A stretch of 64,000 bases of DNA from DATJFQ01 sp035495555 (GCA_035495555.1 DATJFQ010000037.1:93254-157253), one strand, 5' to 3'; shown: positions 8,678 through 17,861, counted from the first letter of the stretch. The notes: generated by a model not told the origin, from the letters alone. Numbers and translations: made by a program.

Positions 8678-9343
8678 ATGAAGAGATTCGTGGTGGCCGC
8701 CCCAGTATTGGCGCTGGCATTGGCGGGATCGGGCGCGTGCGCAACCAAGAAGATGGTGCGGCAGCGCGTTGGCGAAGTGAACGACAAGGTCGAAACGCTC
8801 TCGCAGTCGCTCGAAGAGAACCAGCAGCGGACGAAGGCGAACGAGCAGCGCATTGGTGAAGTCGACCAGCATGCGCAGGCCGCGGACCAGAAGGCTCAAC
8901 AGGCCGGACAGCGGGCCGACGAAGCGGCGGCGGCAGCGGACAAGGTGAACGCGCGCGCCGACAAAATCGAAGCCGCGTCCAAGCGCATCGTCTACGAAGT
9001 CGTGCTCAGCGAAGACGAAGGCAACTTCAAGTTTGGACAGACGAAGCTGCCGGACGAAGCCGAGCAGAAGCTCGATGAGCTCGTGAACCAGCTCAAGGCG
9101 AACCCCAACGGTGCCTACATCGAGATCGAAGGACACACGGACAACGTCGGCCCGAAAGACGTGAACTACAAGATCGGTCTGGAGCGCGCCGAGGCCGTGC
9201 GGCAGTACCTCTACGAGCAGCACCAGATTCCTCTCCACAAGATCAACGTAATCAGCTACGGTGAAGAGAAGCCGATTGCGCCGAACAAGACGAAGGCCGG
9301 CCGCGCGCAGAACCGCCGCGTCGTCATCAAGGTGCTCGCATAG
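8678..9343 (+). CDS. OmpA-family peptidoglycan-binding lipoprotein with coiled coil
   Basis: A 221-residue protein with a lipoprotein signal: LAGSGAC places the lipid-modified Cys at residue 21. Residues about 30-100 are a heptad-like, Gln/Ala/Glu-rich coiled coil (Lpp-like region). Residues about 108-221 are an OmpA C-terminal domain with the peptidoglycan-binding consensus, seen as IEGHTDNVG, then LGLERAEAVRQYL-like and NRRVVI. It would tether the outer membrane to the cell wall. The start is secured by GTAGGAGGA about 6 nt upstream. It lies just downstream of the VWFA gene, and its stop is followed at once by a CAGTNNN repeat array. Confidence 0.9.
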   Translation: MKRFVVAAPVLALALAGSGACATKKMVRQRVGEVNDKVETLSQSLEENQQRTKANEQRIGEVDQHAQAADQKAQQAGQRADEAAAAADKVNARADKIEAASKRIVYEVVLSEDEGNFKFGQTKLPDEAEQKLDELVNQLKANPNGAYIEIEGHTDNVGPKDVNYKIGLERAEAVRQYLYEQHQIPLHKINVISYGEEKPIAPNKTKAGRAQNRRVVIKVLA

Positions 9344-9346
9344 AAG

Positions 9347-9459
9347 CAGTAGCCAGTTCACAGTGACCAGTTGCCAGTTCCGGCAACTGGCTACTGGTCA
9401 CTGGTAACTGGTGACTGGTAACTGGTGACTGGTCACTGGTCACTGGTGACTGGTCACTG
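9347..9459. repeat. Palindromic heptamer array, CAGTNNN type
   Basis: Five forward units beginning CAGT (9347-9381) run into GGCAACTG (9382-9389). Ten units of the reverse-complement form NNNACTG (9390-9459) follow. At the switch point, CCAGTTGCC and GGCAACTGG form a 9-bp stem. This is the same unit as the array at 438-542, but here folded back on itself. It begins three bases after the stop codon of the OmpA gene. Confidence 0.9.
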
Positions 9460-9464
9460 TTCTT

Positions 9465-9588
9465 GACCGTCTCGGGTCGGGGGCGGATCGCAGGGGTCGG
9501 TTCCGGAATGGTCCGGAGCCGGGTCCATCGATTCAACGTCAGCACTTTCGCAGGGTGCTTCGCGTTCCGCCCCCGACCGGAGACGGTC
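9465..9588. mobile_element. 124-bp element with 23-bp terminal inverted repeats
   Basis: The left arm (9465-9487) begins GACCGTCTCGGGTCGGGGGC and the right arm (9566-9588) is its reverse complement with a single mismatch (22 of 23). The inside carries further GGTCCGG/CCGGAGCC-like pairs and no convincing reading frame. It looks like a small non-autonomous inverted-repeat element or a structured RNA. I saw no second copy in the window. The rest of spacer 9344-9678 holds only the adjacent repeat array and the short lead to the next gene. Confidence 0.55.
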
Positions 9589-9678
9589 TTTCTGTTTGGT
9601 AACCACCCGACTCCGCAACTCCGCAATTCCCGGATCTCCCCGCTGTAGCTCATTCGCATTCGAGCCGATATTCACCGT

Positions 9679-10254
9679 ATGGACCGCCAGCACTTCCGGC
9701 TTTTCTCACTCCTGTTCGTCCTTCTCGCTTTCGCCGTGCCTGCGGCCGCGCAGGGGTTCGGCATCGGCGGGCGCATCGCGACCATCAGGGGGAACGCGCA
9801 GGCGGATACGAGCGCGGTCCGATTCCTCGGCGGCCAGGTCCGGATGCGCTCAGGGAAGACCGGGTTCGAGCTGTCGCTCGATCGTCACCGTGAAGACAAC
9901 GGCGATCTCACGCAGCGGGTGGTCGATTACCCGCTGCAGGCGACGCTGATGATGTATCTGACGCGGTCGACGTTTTCTCCGTACCTGCTCGGCGGGTTCG
10001 GCTGGTACACCCATAAGGTGCAGGACATCACCGGCGACAAGGCCTCTGACATCGTCTCGACGCGCCGCACGGGCTGGCATGCGGGGTTCGGCGCGGAAAT
10101 CCTTGCCGGCCGCCATATCGGCCTTCACGCCGACTACCGCTACACCTTCCTCCACTTTGGCGACAGTTCGTCAACCGATTCGTCCCTGACCGATCACATC
10201 CTCCCCAGCTACCAGGGGTCGATGTGGACCGCCGGATTCACGCTTTATTTCTAA
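9679..10254 (+). CDS. Outer-membrane beta-barrel protein
   Basis: A 191-residue exported protein. The signal peptide covers about 1-24, ending AAAQG. The mature part is a run of alternating hydrophobic/polar strands (RIATIRGNAQAD, QVRMRSGKTGFELSLDRH, HIGLHADYRYTFLHF), ending in TAGFTLYF. The terminal Phe is the usual C-terminal signature for Bam-dependent insertion into the outer membrane. It resembles small 8-stranded OmpW/OmpX-like barrels in size. The substrate or ligand is unknown. It stands alone, after the inverted-repeat element and ahead of the M16 pair. Confidence 0.8.
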   Translation: MDRQHFRLFSLLFVLLAFAVPAAAQGFGIGGRIATIRGNAQADTSAVRFLGGQVRMRSGKTGFELSLDRHREDNGDLTQRVVDYPLQATLMMYLTRSTFSPYLLGGFGWYTHKVQDITGDKASDIVSTRRTGWHAGFGAEILAGRHIGLHADYRYTFLHFGDSSSTDSSLTDHILPSYQGSMWTAGFTLYF

Positions 10255-10328
10255 CAGCAAAGCGATAGGATCGACGACGCCACTACACAACGGGCCACTT
10301 CACGAGGTGTCTCCGAACGGGCGCCTGC

Positions 10329-10360
10329 GACGTGGACATCGTTGCGTCGTGAGCCACGTC
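10329..10360 (+). promoter_or_regulatory. Hairpin in the 5' leader of the M16 operon
   Basis: GACGTGG (10329-10335) pairs with CCACGTC (10354-10360) across an 18-nt loop, directly before the AGGGAGGAG ribosome-binding site of the gene starting at 10373. A TAGGAT at 10266-10271 could be the -10 of a promoter giving a leader of roughly 100 nt. A regulatory role is only a possibility. Confidence 0.3.
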
Positions 10361-10372
10361 AGGGAGGAGAAC

Positions 10373-11707
10373 ATGCGCGCATTCTGGGCGATCGTTGGCA
10401 TCGCGCTGGCCACCGCCGTCTGTCTCGACGCGGCCGGCCCGGTCAAGTTCAGCGACGTCAAACTCAAAAACGGCCTGCGCGTGATCGTCGCCGAGGACCA
10501 TACGGCGCCCACGGTCGCATTTGCCGTCACCTACAACGTGGGCTCCGCGGATGAACGCGCCCGCCGAACCGGCTTCGCGCATCTGTTCGAGCACATGATG
10601 TTCAAGGGATCCGAGAACGTCGGTCCGGGTGAACACATGGCTCTCGTGCTCAACAACGGCGGGACGATGAACGGGACGACGAACTCGGACCGCACGCTCT
10701 ATTTCGAGGTCCTGCCGGCGAATCAGCTCGAATTGGGCCTGTTCCTCGAAGCGGACCGCATGAAGTCCCTCGACATCACGAAGCCGAACCTGGACAACCA
10801 GCGCAACGCGGTACAGGAAGAACGGCGGCTCGGCGTCGACAACCAGCCGTACGGCGAGACGTACGAGCGGATCAGCGAGCAGGCGTACGACGATTTCGCC
10901 TATAAGCACTCGACGATCGGATCGATGGACGACCTCAACGCGGCGACCGTCGACGACGTCGCGACCTTTTTCAAGACGTACTACGCGCCGAACAACGCCG
11001 TGCTCTCGATCGTGGGCGATGTCGATACGGCAAAGACGATGGCGCTCGTGGAGAAGTACTTCGGTCCGATCTCACGGCAGCCGCAGCCAAAGCGGCCCAA
11101 CCTGACCGAGCCGCCCCACACCGCTGAACGCCGCAGCACGATCGACGATCCGCTCGCGCGGCTCGCGCGGGTGGATATCGCCTGGATCGGGCCGCCGTCG
11201 GGCACGCCCGACGCGTATGCGCTCGACGTGCTCGGCAGCGTGCTGTCGTCGGGCCGCAGTTCGCGCCTGAACGAAGTGCTCGTGCGCCAGAAGCAGATTG
11301 CCACCAGCGCCGGCGCGGGCAGCGACGACACGCGCGGGCCGGGGCTGTTTCAGGCCTTCGCGACCGTCGCGCCCGGGAAAGACCCCGCGGACGTGGAGGC
11401 GGCGATCTACGAAGAACTGGACAAGGTCAAAGACGGCAGGATCGAGGATTGGGAACTGGAGAAGGCCCGGAACACGGCGCGCCGTAGTGCGGCGGCAGCC
11501 GAAATGAACACACTGCAGCGCGCGATTCAGCTCGGCGAGTACGCGCTCTTCTACAACGATCCGAATCTCATCAACACGCGCGTCGATCAGATCGTGAAGG
11601 TTACGGCGGCCGACGTGCAACGCGTCGCGCGGAAGTACTTCACGAAGGAGAACCGGTCGGTGATCATCACCATGCCGAAGACGCCCGCGAAGGGAGGTGG
11701 CCAGTGA
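10373..11707 (+). CDS. M16 zinc peptidase, catalytic subunit
   Basis: A 444-residue secreted metallopeptidase of the insulinase/processing-peptidase family. After a signal peptide (about 1-21) the inverted zinc motif HLFEH is at 70-74 (H70, E73, H74), with the downstream acidic ligand region in AVQEERRLGVDNQPYG. An ATG-initiated start at 10373 is chosen over an in-frame upstream start because GGGAGGAG lies at ideal spacing and the signal peptide begins there. The stop overlaps the GTG start of the second M16 gene by 4 bp. In this family a catalytic and a non-catalytic protein usually work as a heterodimer that degrades peptides in the periplasm. Confidence 0.9.
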   Translation: MRAFWAIVGIALATAVCLDAAGPVKFSDVKLKNGLRVIVAEDHTAPTVAFAVTYNVGSADERARRTGFAHLFEHMMFKGSENVGPGEHMALVLNNGGTMNGTTNSDRTLYFEVLPANQLELGLFLEADRMKSLDITKPNLDNQRNAVQEERRLGVDNQPYGETYERISEQAYDDFAYKHSTIGSMDDLNAATVDDVATFFKTYYAPNNAVLSIVGDVDTAKTMALVEKYFGPISRQPQPKRPNLTEPPHTAERRSTIDDPLARLARVDIAWIGPPSGTPDAYALDVLGSVLSSGRSSRLNEVLVRQKQIATSAGAGSDDTRGPGLFQAFATVAPGKDPADVEAAIYEELDKVKDGRIEDWELEKARNTARRSAAAAEMNTLQRAIQLGEYALFYNDPNLINTRVDQIVKVTAADVQRVARKYFTKENRSVIITMPKTPAKGGGQ

Positions 11708-13179
11708 TCCGCCGCATCGCGACCCCGTTCGCTGTCGCACTCGCGACCACACTGTCCCTGGCCGCGCAGCAGCAGCCGACGCAGAACCCGGCGAATGCGC
11801 CCGGCACCATATTGAAGAACCGTGCGCCGGTGTCGAACGAGGTGCTGAAGGTCCATCTGCCGAAGCCCCAGGAGGCTGACCTCCCGAACGGGCTCCATCT
11901 CATGGTCCTCGAGGATCACCGCGCGCCGCTCGTCACGATGCAGTTGATCATCGAGGGCGCCGGCGGCTACTACGATCCCTCCACGTCCCCCGGGCTGGCA
12001 GGATTCACGGCCGCGCTGATGCGCGAAGGGACCGCGACGAAGACGTCGGAGCAGATCTCGGAGCAGCTGGATCGCCTGGCCGCTTCGCTGAACGTCAGCG
12101 CCGGCACGAGTTCACCCTTCGCGACCGTGGCCGCGTCGTGCCTGAACGATCAAGTCGACATGCTGCTCGGGATGATGTCGGACGTCCTGCAGCATCCGTC
12201 GTTCCCGGAGGCGGAGGTCGGGCGATACAAGAACCGGCAGCGCGCGCTCCTCGCGAACCAGCGCACGCAGCCGGGCTTCCTCGCGCTCGAACGCTTCCAG
12301 GCGGCGACCTACGGTGATCATCCGGCCAGCCGCGTGTCTGCGAGCCCCGCGGCGCTCGACGCGCTGACGCGCGAGCAGCTCGTGGCGTTTCACCACGATC
12401 ACTACGCGCCGGATCACGCGGTGCTCGCGATCGCCGGGGACATCACGACGGCGGCCGCAAAGCAGAAAATCGAGGAGGCGCTCGGAAGCTGGGCGCGCTC
12501 GTCGTCGCCGCTCGCGCCGGTAAGGGAGCCCGCGGATGTTCAGCGCGCGAGCGTCTCGCTCGTCGCGCGTCCGGCCTCGGTCCAGACGAACCTCGTGGTC
12601 GGCACCCAGGGCGTCGATCGGACGAGTCCTGACTATGACGCGCTGACCGTCGCGAACCGGATTCTCGGCGGAGGCCCGAGCGGACGCCTGTTCGAGCACC
12701 TGCGCGAACAGAAAGGCTACACGTACGGCGCGTACAGCAACTTCACGGCGGGGCGCTATCGCGGGCCATGGAGTGCCTCGACCGAAGTGCGCACGGAGGT
12801 CACGGATCCCGCGTTACACGATCTGCTCGACGAGATTCGCCGGATGCGCGAGGTGCCCGTTTCCTCCAAGGAGCTCGCAGACAGCAAGCGGGCTATCGTC
12901 GCCAGCTTCGCGCGCGCGCTCGAAAGTCCGACCGCCGTCCTGGGCAACTACATCGACGTGTATCTCTATAAGCTCCCCTCAGATTATTGGGATACGTACC
13001 CCGATCGCATCGACGCAATCTCGGCCGCCGACGTGCAGAAGGTCGCTCAGAAGTACTGGACGCCCGATCGCCTGCAGGTCGTCGCCGTCGGCGACGCGCA
13101 GAAGATCGAGCCGGCGCTCGCAAAGGTTGGAAACGTCAGGACGTACGACGTCGACGGAAAGGAAATCGGAGGGCGGTAG
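11704..13179 (+). CDS. M16 family protein, non-catalytic partner subunit
   Basis: A 491-residue secreted M16 homologue with a signal peptide at about 1-21 and a GTG start overlapping the previous stop codon. At the place where the zinc motif should be, the sequence reads GLAGFTAALMREGT, so the HxxEH residues are missing. The substrate-binding part is kept: GGGPSGRLFEHLREQKGYTYG carries the Arg/Tyr pair typical of the partner subunit. This is the usual arrangement for two-subunit bacterial M16 enzymes rather than decay. Its end faces the kinase gene, with an octamer palindrome between them. Confidence 0.88.
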   Translation: MIRRIATPFAVALATTLSLAAQQQPTQNPANAPGTILKNRAPVSNEVLKVHLPKPQEADLPNGLHLMVLEDHRAPLVTMQLIIEGAGGYYDPSTSPGLAGFTAALMREGTATKTSEQISEQLDRLAASLNVSAGTSSPFATVAASCLNDQVDMLLGMMSDVLQHPSFPEAEVGRYKNRQRALLANQRTQPGFLALERFQAATYGDHPASRVSASPAALDALTREQLVAFHHDHYAPDHAVLAIAGDITTAAAKQKIEEALGSWARSSSPLAPVREPADVQRASVSLVARPASVQTNLVVGTQGVDRTSPDYDALTVANRILGGGPSGRLFEHLREQKGYTYGAYSNFTAGRYRGPWSASTEVRTEVTDPALHDLLDEIRRMREVPVSSKELADSKRAIVASFARALESPTAVLGNYIDVYLYKLPSDYWDTYPDRIDAISAADVQKVAQKYWTPDRLQVVAVGDAQKIEPALAKVGNVRTYDVDGKEIGGR

Positions 13180-13197
13180 GAGAGACGGCGTCAACTA

Positions 13198-13275
13198 GAC
13201 AACTTCACAACTTCACAACTACACAATTACCAAGTCCTCGAGTTGTGTAGTTGGAAGTTGGATTTTGTGTAGTTC
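13198..13275. repeat. Octamer palindromic array, CACAACTT type (bidirectional terminator-like)
   Basis: Repeats of (C/G)ACAACT(T/A) with an 8-bp period are followed by their reverse complement. AACTACACAA at 13217-13226 pairs exactly with TTGTGTAGTT at 13243-13252, and again with 13265-13274. The array fills the gap between two convergent genes and could end transcription from both sides. The same dialect fills the convergent gap at 24439-24583. Confidence 0.8.
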
Positions 13276-13278
13276 TGT

Positions 13279-15963
13279 TCAGTCTGCCTTCTTCTTCAGC
13301 ATCCCCTCCCAGTTCAGTACGACCGACAGTGACAGCTGCGTGTTCCGCTCGGCCGGGATGATCACGAGCATTCTCTTGAGGTCCGGCGTCAGATCGCCCG
13401 CAAGGACGTCTTGCGGAAGCACACCGAACAACTGTGGCGGCGTTGTCTTGATCGGCGGGCCCGGAATGACGCTCACGACGTAGGCCTCGTTATTCGGCGC
13501 GGTGCCGTACGCGACGCGACCGTCGGGGAGCCAGCCCCCAAACGAGGCGCCTCCGGTCGTCACCCGGTAGCTCTCGCCGGGCACCGGGTACGACTGGATG
13601 TAGAGCTCCTGCTGTCCCGTTTCATCGGACATGTAGGAGACGTACCGCCCGTCGGGGGAGACGGTCGGGGTCGTCTCGTTCGCAGGCGTCCGGATGTAGG
13701 GCTTTGGCGTGTGATCGCCTTGCAGAGGCAGGATCCAGATGTCCTGGGCAGTCTTCGGATCGAGCGCCGTGAAGAGGATTGCGCTGCCATCCTTCGTCCA
13801 TGGCCCCGTGCTCTTGAACCCGAGCGCATCGTTCGAGATCTGGCGCTCGGATCCGCCGCCGATCGACTTGACGAAAATCTGAGGCTGACCGCCTCGGCTG
13901 TCGTTCGTGAAGGCGATTTGAGTGGAATCGGCCGACCACGTGGGGCCGGCGTTCTGGCCCGGCCCGTGCGTGAACGGCGAGAGCCCTCCGCGCTGGAGGT
14001 CCAGCAACCAGATGTCGCTTCGGCCCGCGGACTCCACGCGCACCGTCGCCGCGTACCGGCCATTCGGCGCGATCGACAACTGCGAATACGCGCCCTCCGG
14101 AGCCTCCACCCCGCCGGCCTGTTTGCCGGTCGCGGCGTCGAACCAGACGAATCGCGTGTTTCGTGCTCCCTGGTCGTAATACACCAGCGTGCCGTCGGCG
14201 GACGCGCTGACGGCCGCGGCTCCGGACCACTGAGTCGGGAATGTGGCGGGCAATGCACCGAGCGTGAGCGGCTGTCCGCTGACCGTGAGTCGCCCGGCGT
14301 CGAACGCCTGCGCCGCAATCCCGTTCTGGCGCATGTAGATCAGATAGCCCGGGGGTGCGTACGTCACGCCGCCATCGGCCGTTGTGATCACCTGGCGTTC
14401 TTTTCCGTCCAGCGAGCCTGCGATCACATCGAGGTGCCCGTCGTGCCCCGGCAGCGCAACGAACAGAAAGTGACGGCCGTCCGGGAGAAAGTACGGAAAA
14501 CGGTGCGCCGTCTCGCCGCGCGCTGAATCCGGCGTCGTGACGGGCTGCGGATCGCCACCTTCGCCCGGGACTTTCATCAGACCGCCTGCGTTCGACGGGG
14601 CGAACACGATTTCCCCTGAAGCACTCCAGGTGCCGCCCCTCGGATCCGGCGCATCGCAGATGGTCGTCATCGCGTCCCCGTCGACGTGGATGGTTTTCAG
14701 CTTTCCCTCCGCGAAGAACGCGATCCGGTTGCTGTCCGCCGACCAGAAAGGCTGGAGCGCACCTTTCGTCCCCGGCAATTGCCGGGCGGCGGAGTTGTCG
14801 AGCCGCCGCACCCACAGGCTGGAAGACGATGCGTTGCCGGCGACGAACGCGATCGATGTTCCGTCCGGCGAAATGGCGCCGTTCGCCGATTCGGGAATGA
14901 TCGGGTGGCCGCCGGGTCCGAGCACCGAAAGGTGGCGCACCTCTCGCTGCGTGGCCGGCCATCGCGATCCGGTGACGAACGACAGAGCTGCCATCGCGGC
15001 CGCGCCGACCGCAAGGCCCGCGGCTGCGAACAACCACGGGTGCGGCGCGCGCGGTCCCGCCGATGACACGACGACCGGAGCGCCGCGTTCGGCTTCGTCC
15101 AGATCGGGCACGACGTCGGCGATGTCGTGCAGACGCCTTTTGGGATCGCGTTCCACGCAGCGGGCGAGTACCCGCCGGAGCGCGGCCGGAGTATCGGCTG
15201 GCAGCGCGTCCCATCGCGGTTCGTCCCTGAGGACGCTGGCGAGCACTTCGGAGGTGGTGTCTCCTTCGAACAGCGGACGCCCGACGAGCATTTCGAAGAT
15301 CACGGCGCCGAATGCCCAGATATCGGCGCGTTTGTCGACCGGTCGTCCTTTCGCCTGCTCGGGCGCCATGTAGGCCGCAGTGCCGATGATCATGCCGAGC
15401 TGCGACGGCGCGGCCAGGGTCGGGGAATTGGCCAACGCGGAGCCGGACCCGCTCGCGTCGGGAAACGCGAGCTTAGCGAGCCCGAAATCCAGCACCTTGA
15501 CCGTTCCGTCGTCACGAACCTTGATGTTCGCGGGTTTCAGATCACGGTGCACGATTCCCTGGGCATGGGCGGCATCGAGCGCGCCGGCAATCTGGCGCGC
15601 GACGGCGATCGCCTCATCGAGCGGCAGAGGACCGCTCACGACGCGATCGGCGAGCGTCGGTCCCTCGACGAGTTCCATGACCAGGGCGCCAGCCCCGCGC
15701 TCGCCATCTTCGCCGCGCGCCAATTCCTCGAAGCCATGGACGTGCGCGATGTTGGGATGATTGAGCGAGGCGAGCACCTGTGCCTCGCGCGAGAAGCGGG
15801 CGAGCCGCTCGGCGTCGCCGGCGAACGAGGGCGGCAGGACTTTAATCGCCACGTCTCGATTGAGCGTGAGATCGCGCGCGCGATAAACCTCTCCCATGCC
15901 GCCGGAGCCGAGGAGGCCGATGATCTCGTAGGTGCGGATCCGCGTGCCGGGCGGCAATGCCAC
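13279..15963 (-). CDS. Serine/threonine protein kinase with C-terminal PD40 propeller
   Basis: An 894-residue fusion. Residues about 10-275 are a Hanks-type kinase: GSGGMGEVYRARD (19-31), catalytic Lys K41 in VAIK, HRDLKPAN with D141, DFGLAK at 159, and MAPEQAKG in the activation segment. A single membrane helix (PWLFAAAGLAVGAAAMAALSF, about residue 330-350) separates it from an exported TolB-like propeller of PD40 repeats (SPDGTSIAF, SADSNRIAF, SPDGRYVSY and others). This layout is very common in Acidobacteriota. The propeller probably senses an extracytoplasmic ligand. I place the start at GTG 15963: longer in-frame extensions read into the neighbouring gene, and TATAAT sits 9 nt before it. 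Confidence 0.88.
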   Translation of the reverse strand: MALPPGTRIRTYEIIGLLGSGGMGEVYRARDLTLNRDVAIKVLPPSFAGDAERLARFSREAQVLASLNHPNIAHVHGFEELARGEDGERGAGALVMELVEGPTLADRVVSGPLPLDEAIAVARQIAGALDAAHAQGIVHRDLKPANIKVRDDGTVKVLDFGLAKLAFPDASGSGSALANSPTLAAPSQLGMIIGTAAYMAPEQAKGRPVDKRADIWAFGAVIFEMLVGRPLFEGDTTSEVLASVLRDEPRWDALPADTPAALRRVLARCVERDPKRRLHDIADVVPDLDEAERGAPVVVSSAGPRAPHPWLFAAAGLAVGAAAMAALSFVTGSRWPATQREVRHLSVLGPGGHPIIPESANGAISPDGTSIAFVAGNASSSSLWVRRLDNSAARQLPGTKGALQPFWSADSNRIAFFAEGKLKTIHVDGDAMTTICDAPDPRGGTWSASGEIVFAPSNAGGLMKVPGEGGDPQPVTTPDSARGETAHRFPYFLPDGRHFLFVALPGHDGHLDVIAGSLDGKERQVITTADGGVTYAPPGYLIYMRQNGIAAQAFDAGRLTVSGQPLTLGALPATFPTQWSGAAAVSASADGTLVYYDQGARNTRFVWFDAATGKQAGGVEAPEGAYSQLSIAPNGRYAATVRVESAGRSDIWLLDLQRGGLSPFTHGPGQNAGPTWSADSTQIAFTNDSRGGQPQIFVKSIGGGSERQISNDALGFKSTGPWTKDGSAILFTALDPKTAQDIWILPLQGDHTPKPYIRTPANETTPTVSPDGRYVSYMSDETGQQELYIQSYPVPGESYRVTTGGASFGGWLPDGRVAYGTAPNNEAYVVSVIPGPPIKTTPPQLFGVLPQDVLAGDLTPDLKRMLVIIPAERNTQLSLSVVLNWEGMLKKKAD

Positions 15964-15972
15964 GACGCCCGG

Positions 15973-15978
15973 ATTATA
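15973..15978 (-). promoter_or_regulatory. Candidate leaderless -10 box for the kinase gene
   Basis: A perfect TATAAT on the minus strand ends 9 nt before the GTG at 15963. It lies in the 26-bp gap after the aminotransferase gene, so the kinase probably has its own promoter although both genes point the same way. No good -35 hexamer is seen. Confidence 0.6.
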
Positions 15979-15989
15979 TCGGCTGTCGT

Positions 15990-17300
15990 CTACAGACGGC
16001 GAGCAGAGCTGGCCGGTCCTGCCGGCGCCCCGATCTTCTGGATGGCATCGGTGAATGTATCGATCTCGTCGAGCGTGGTGTAGACGTTCGGCGTCACGCG
16101 GAGCCCCTCGTACTCGGCGTGGACGATTGGCGTCGCAATGATGCGCCATTTGTCCCACAGCTCGGATGCCACCTTGCCGGTCGGCACGCCAAGGGTCTGC
16201 ACGGTCCCGATCGCGCACGAATGTTCGGGCGCGAGGTTGGTGTGGATCCGGAACCGCGCGTTCTCTTTCAGGCGGTCCGCCCAGCGGTTCCTCAGGTACC
16301 GCAGGCGCGCCGCCTTCCGCTCCGCGCCAATGCCCTCGTGGAAGCTCAACGCCTCAGCGATCGCGTTGTGGTTGGCCGCTGGATGCGTGCCGATTTCTTC
16401 GAACTTCCTGATGTCCTTTGCGCGCGACGCGCCCGCCGGGGTCAGGGGCCAGTGCGATTCGATGCGTTCGCGGCGCACGTACAGGAATCCGGTGCCGATT
16501 GGCGCGAGCAGCCATTTGTGTAGGCTCGTACCGTAGTAATCGCACCCGAGATCCGCAAGCTTGAACGGGAAGTGGGCGAACGCGTGCGCGCCGTCCACGA
16601 CCGTGATGATGCCTTTGGCTCGCGCGGCGTCGGCGATCTGCCGCACCGGAAAAATTTGGCCGGTGAGATTCGTGATGTGGCAGAAGTGCAGGACTTTCGT
16701 CCGCGCCGTCACCGCCGCGAGCAGCCGATCCGCGAGCTCCGCCTGCGTCCTCGGGGGAACCGGGAACGAGATCTTCGTCACGGTGATCCCATCGCGCCGC
16801 GCGCGCTGATCCCACGTGTCGAGCATGCGGCCGTAATCCTGGTTCGTGGTGACGACCTCGTCGCCGGGCTTCAGATCGATCCCGAGCTGGGCGATCTGGA
16901 GCGCTTCGCTCGCGTTGCGGGTGATCGCCATCTCCTCCGGATCGCACCCGAACTCCGCCGCGAGCTTCCGGCGAACGCTCTCGATATTCGGCTCGAGTAC
17001 CTGCCACATGTGGTACACGGGCGCCTGGTTCGAGATGTCGAGGTATCGCTTGAACGCTTCATGGACGACGCGCGGGCTGGGGCAGCAGCCGCCGTTGTTC
17101 AGATTGATGATCGTGCGATCGAGCGTGAACGCCTGCTGGATCTCGCGCCAGTAGGTCTCGTCGGAGGCGATGTCGGCCGCGGCATGGTTCTGCGTCCGCT
17201 CCGCCGCGCGCGCAACCCGCGCAAGACTTTCGTTGGTGAACGCGGCGATTGCCACGCCGCCGGCGGTGCCGGCCCGAAGAAACGCGCGTCTGGTCAGCAT
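15990..17300 (-). CDS. Tat-exported class V aminotransferase (isopenicillin-N-epimerase-like)
   Basis: A 436-residue PLP enzyme of the class V group. The N-terminus MLTRRAFLRAGTAGGVAIAA is a twin-arginine signal, so the folded cofactor-loaded enzyme should be exported. The PLP lysine is in TSLHKWLLAPIGTGF, preceded by the Asp/His motif VVDGAHAFAHFP. NLNNGGCCPSP near the mature start is typical of the epimerase/cysteine-desulfurase-like subgroup. The start ATG at 17300 has AGGAGG 5 nt upstream. The substrate is unknown. Secondary amine or amino-acid epimerisation or lyase chemistry is possible. Confidence 0.85.
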   Translation of the reverse strand: MLTRRAFLRAGTAGGVAIAAFTNESLARVARAAERTQNHAAADIASDETYWREIQQAFTLDRTIINLNNGGCCPSPRVVHEAFKRYLDISNQAPVYHMWQVLEPNIESVRRKLAAEFGCDPEEMAITRNASEALQIAQLGIDLKPGDEVVTTNQDYGRMLDTWDQRARRDGITVTKISFPVPPRTQAELADRLLAAVTARTKVLHFCHITNLTGQIFPVRQIADAARAKGIITVVDGAHAFAHFPFKLADLGCDYYGTSLHKWLLAPIGTGFLYVRRERIESHWPLTPAGASRAKDIRKFEEIGTHPAANHNAIAEALSFHEGIGAERKAARLRYLRNRWADRLKENARFRIHTNLAPEHSCAIGTVQTLGVPTGKVASELWDKWRIIATPIVHAEYEGLRVTPNVYTTLDEIDTFTDAIQKIGAPAGPASSARRL

Positions 17301-17384
17301 GAATCCTCCTGACGGGGTGTGGCTCCGATCACGCCGCGGCAGCGTACTCCACCAGGAGCGCGCCCGGCGACAAAAAATGACAAA

Positions 17385-17861
17385 ATGACGCCGTCCATGC
17401 GCGAGTACGGATTGACGGTCCTGCGGGTGTGCCTCGCAGCCGTGTTCATCCTGCACGGATTGGAACAACTGTTCGGGCTGTGGGGTGGCGGGCTGGCGGA
17501 TACCGCGGCCGTGGTGACCGGTCTGCACCTGCCGGCCGCCTATCCGTTGTCGGTCGGAGCGGTGGCGGCGGAACTCGCCTGCGGCATTCTGCTGCTAGTC
17601 GGCGCGTTTACGCTGTGGACCTCGGCCGCGCTCCTGATGGCGAGAGCGGCCGTCTTGTATCAGGCGTCTGCCGCGGGACGTGCCCCGCTGGCCTCGGTTG
17701 GCCAGGCGCGTGCAGAGTTCGAGCTCTCGCTGCTGATCACCGGTGCGCTGATCGCGATCCTGCTGAGCGGACCGGGCGCGCTGTCGCTCGACGATCGGCG
17801 GCTGCTATCGGCTGAGCGCGAAGCCGCGGCGCGCGCCCGCATCCGCGCCGGCAAAGCCTGA
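17385..17861 (+). CDS. DoxX-family membrane protein
   Basis: A 158-residue protein with four membrane helices in the DoxX/DoxD pattern: LRVCLAAVFILHGLEQLFG, then a helix around LSVGAVAAELACGILLLVGAF, a third around TSAALLMARAAVLYQ, and a fourth, ELSLLITGALIAILLSGPGALSLD. The closing 'GPGALSLD' is characteristic of the family. Members are linked to quinone or thiosulfate metabolism and redox stress, but the function here is open. An alternative start is the ATG at 17397, and neither start has a clear ribosome-binding site. A repeat array lies between it and the molybdenum hydroxylase genes. Confidence 0.8.
   Translation: MTPSMREYGLTVLRVCLAAVFILHGLEQLFGLWGGGLADTAAVVTGLHLPAAYPLSVGAVAAELACGILLLVGAFTLWTSAALLMARAAVLYQASAAGRAPLASVGQARAEFELSLLITGALIAILLSGPGALSLDDRRLLSAEREAAARARIRAGKA

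Noticed and set aside
9347..9459. Possible CRISPR array in the repeated intergenic DNA
   Set aside because: Units are 7-8 bp and contiguous, without unique spacers of about 30 bp, and no cas genes are present. The same holds for the other arrays.
11704..13179. Decayed M16 peptidase because HxxEH is missing
   Set aside because: Loss of the zinc motif together with a retained Arg/Tyr substrate motif is the normal state of the non-catalytic M16 partner. The frame is intact and coupled to the catalytic gene.
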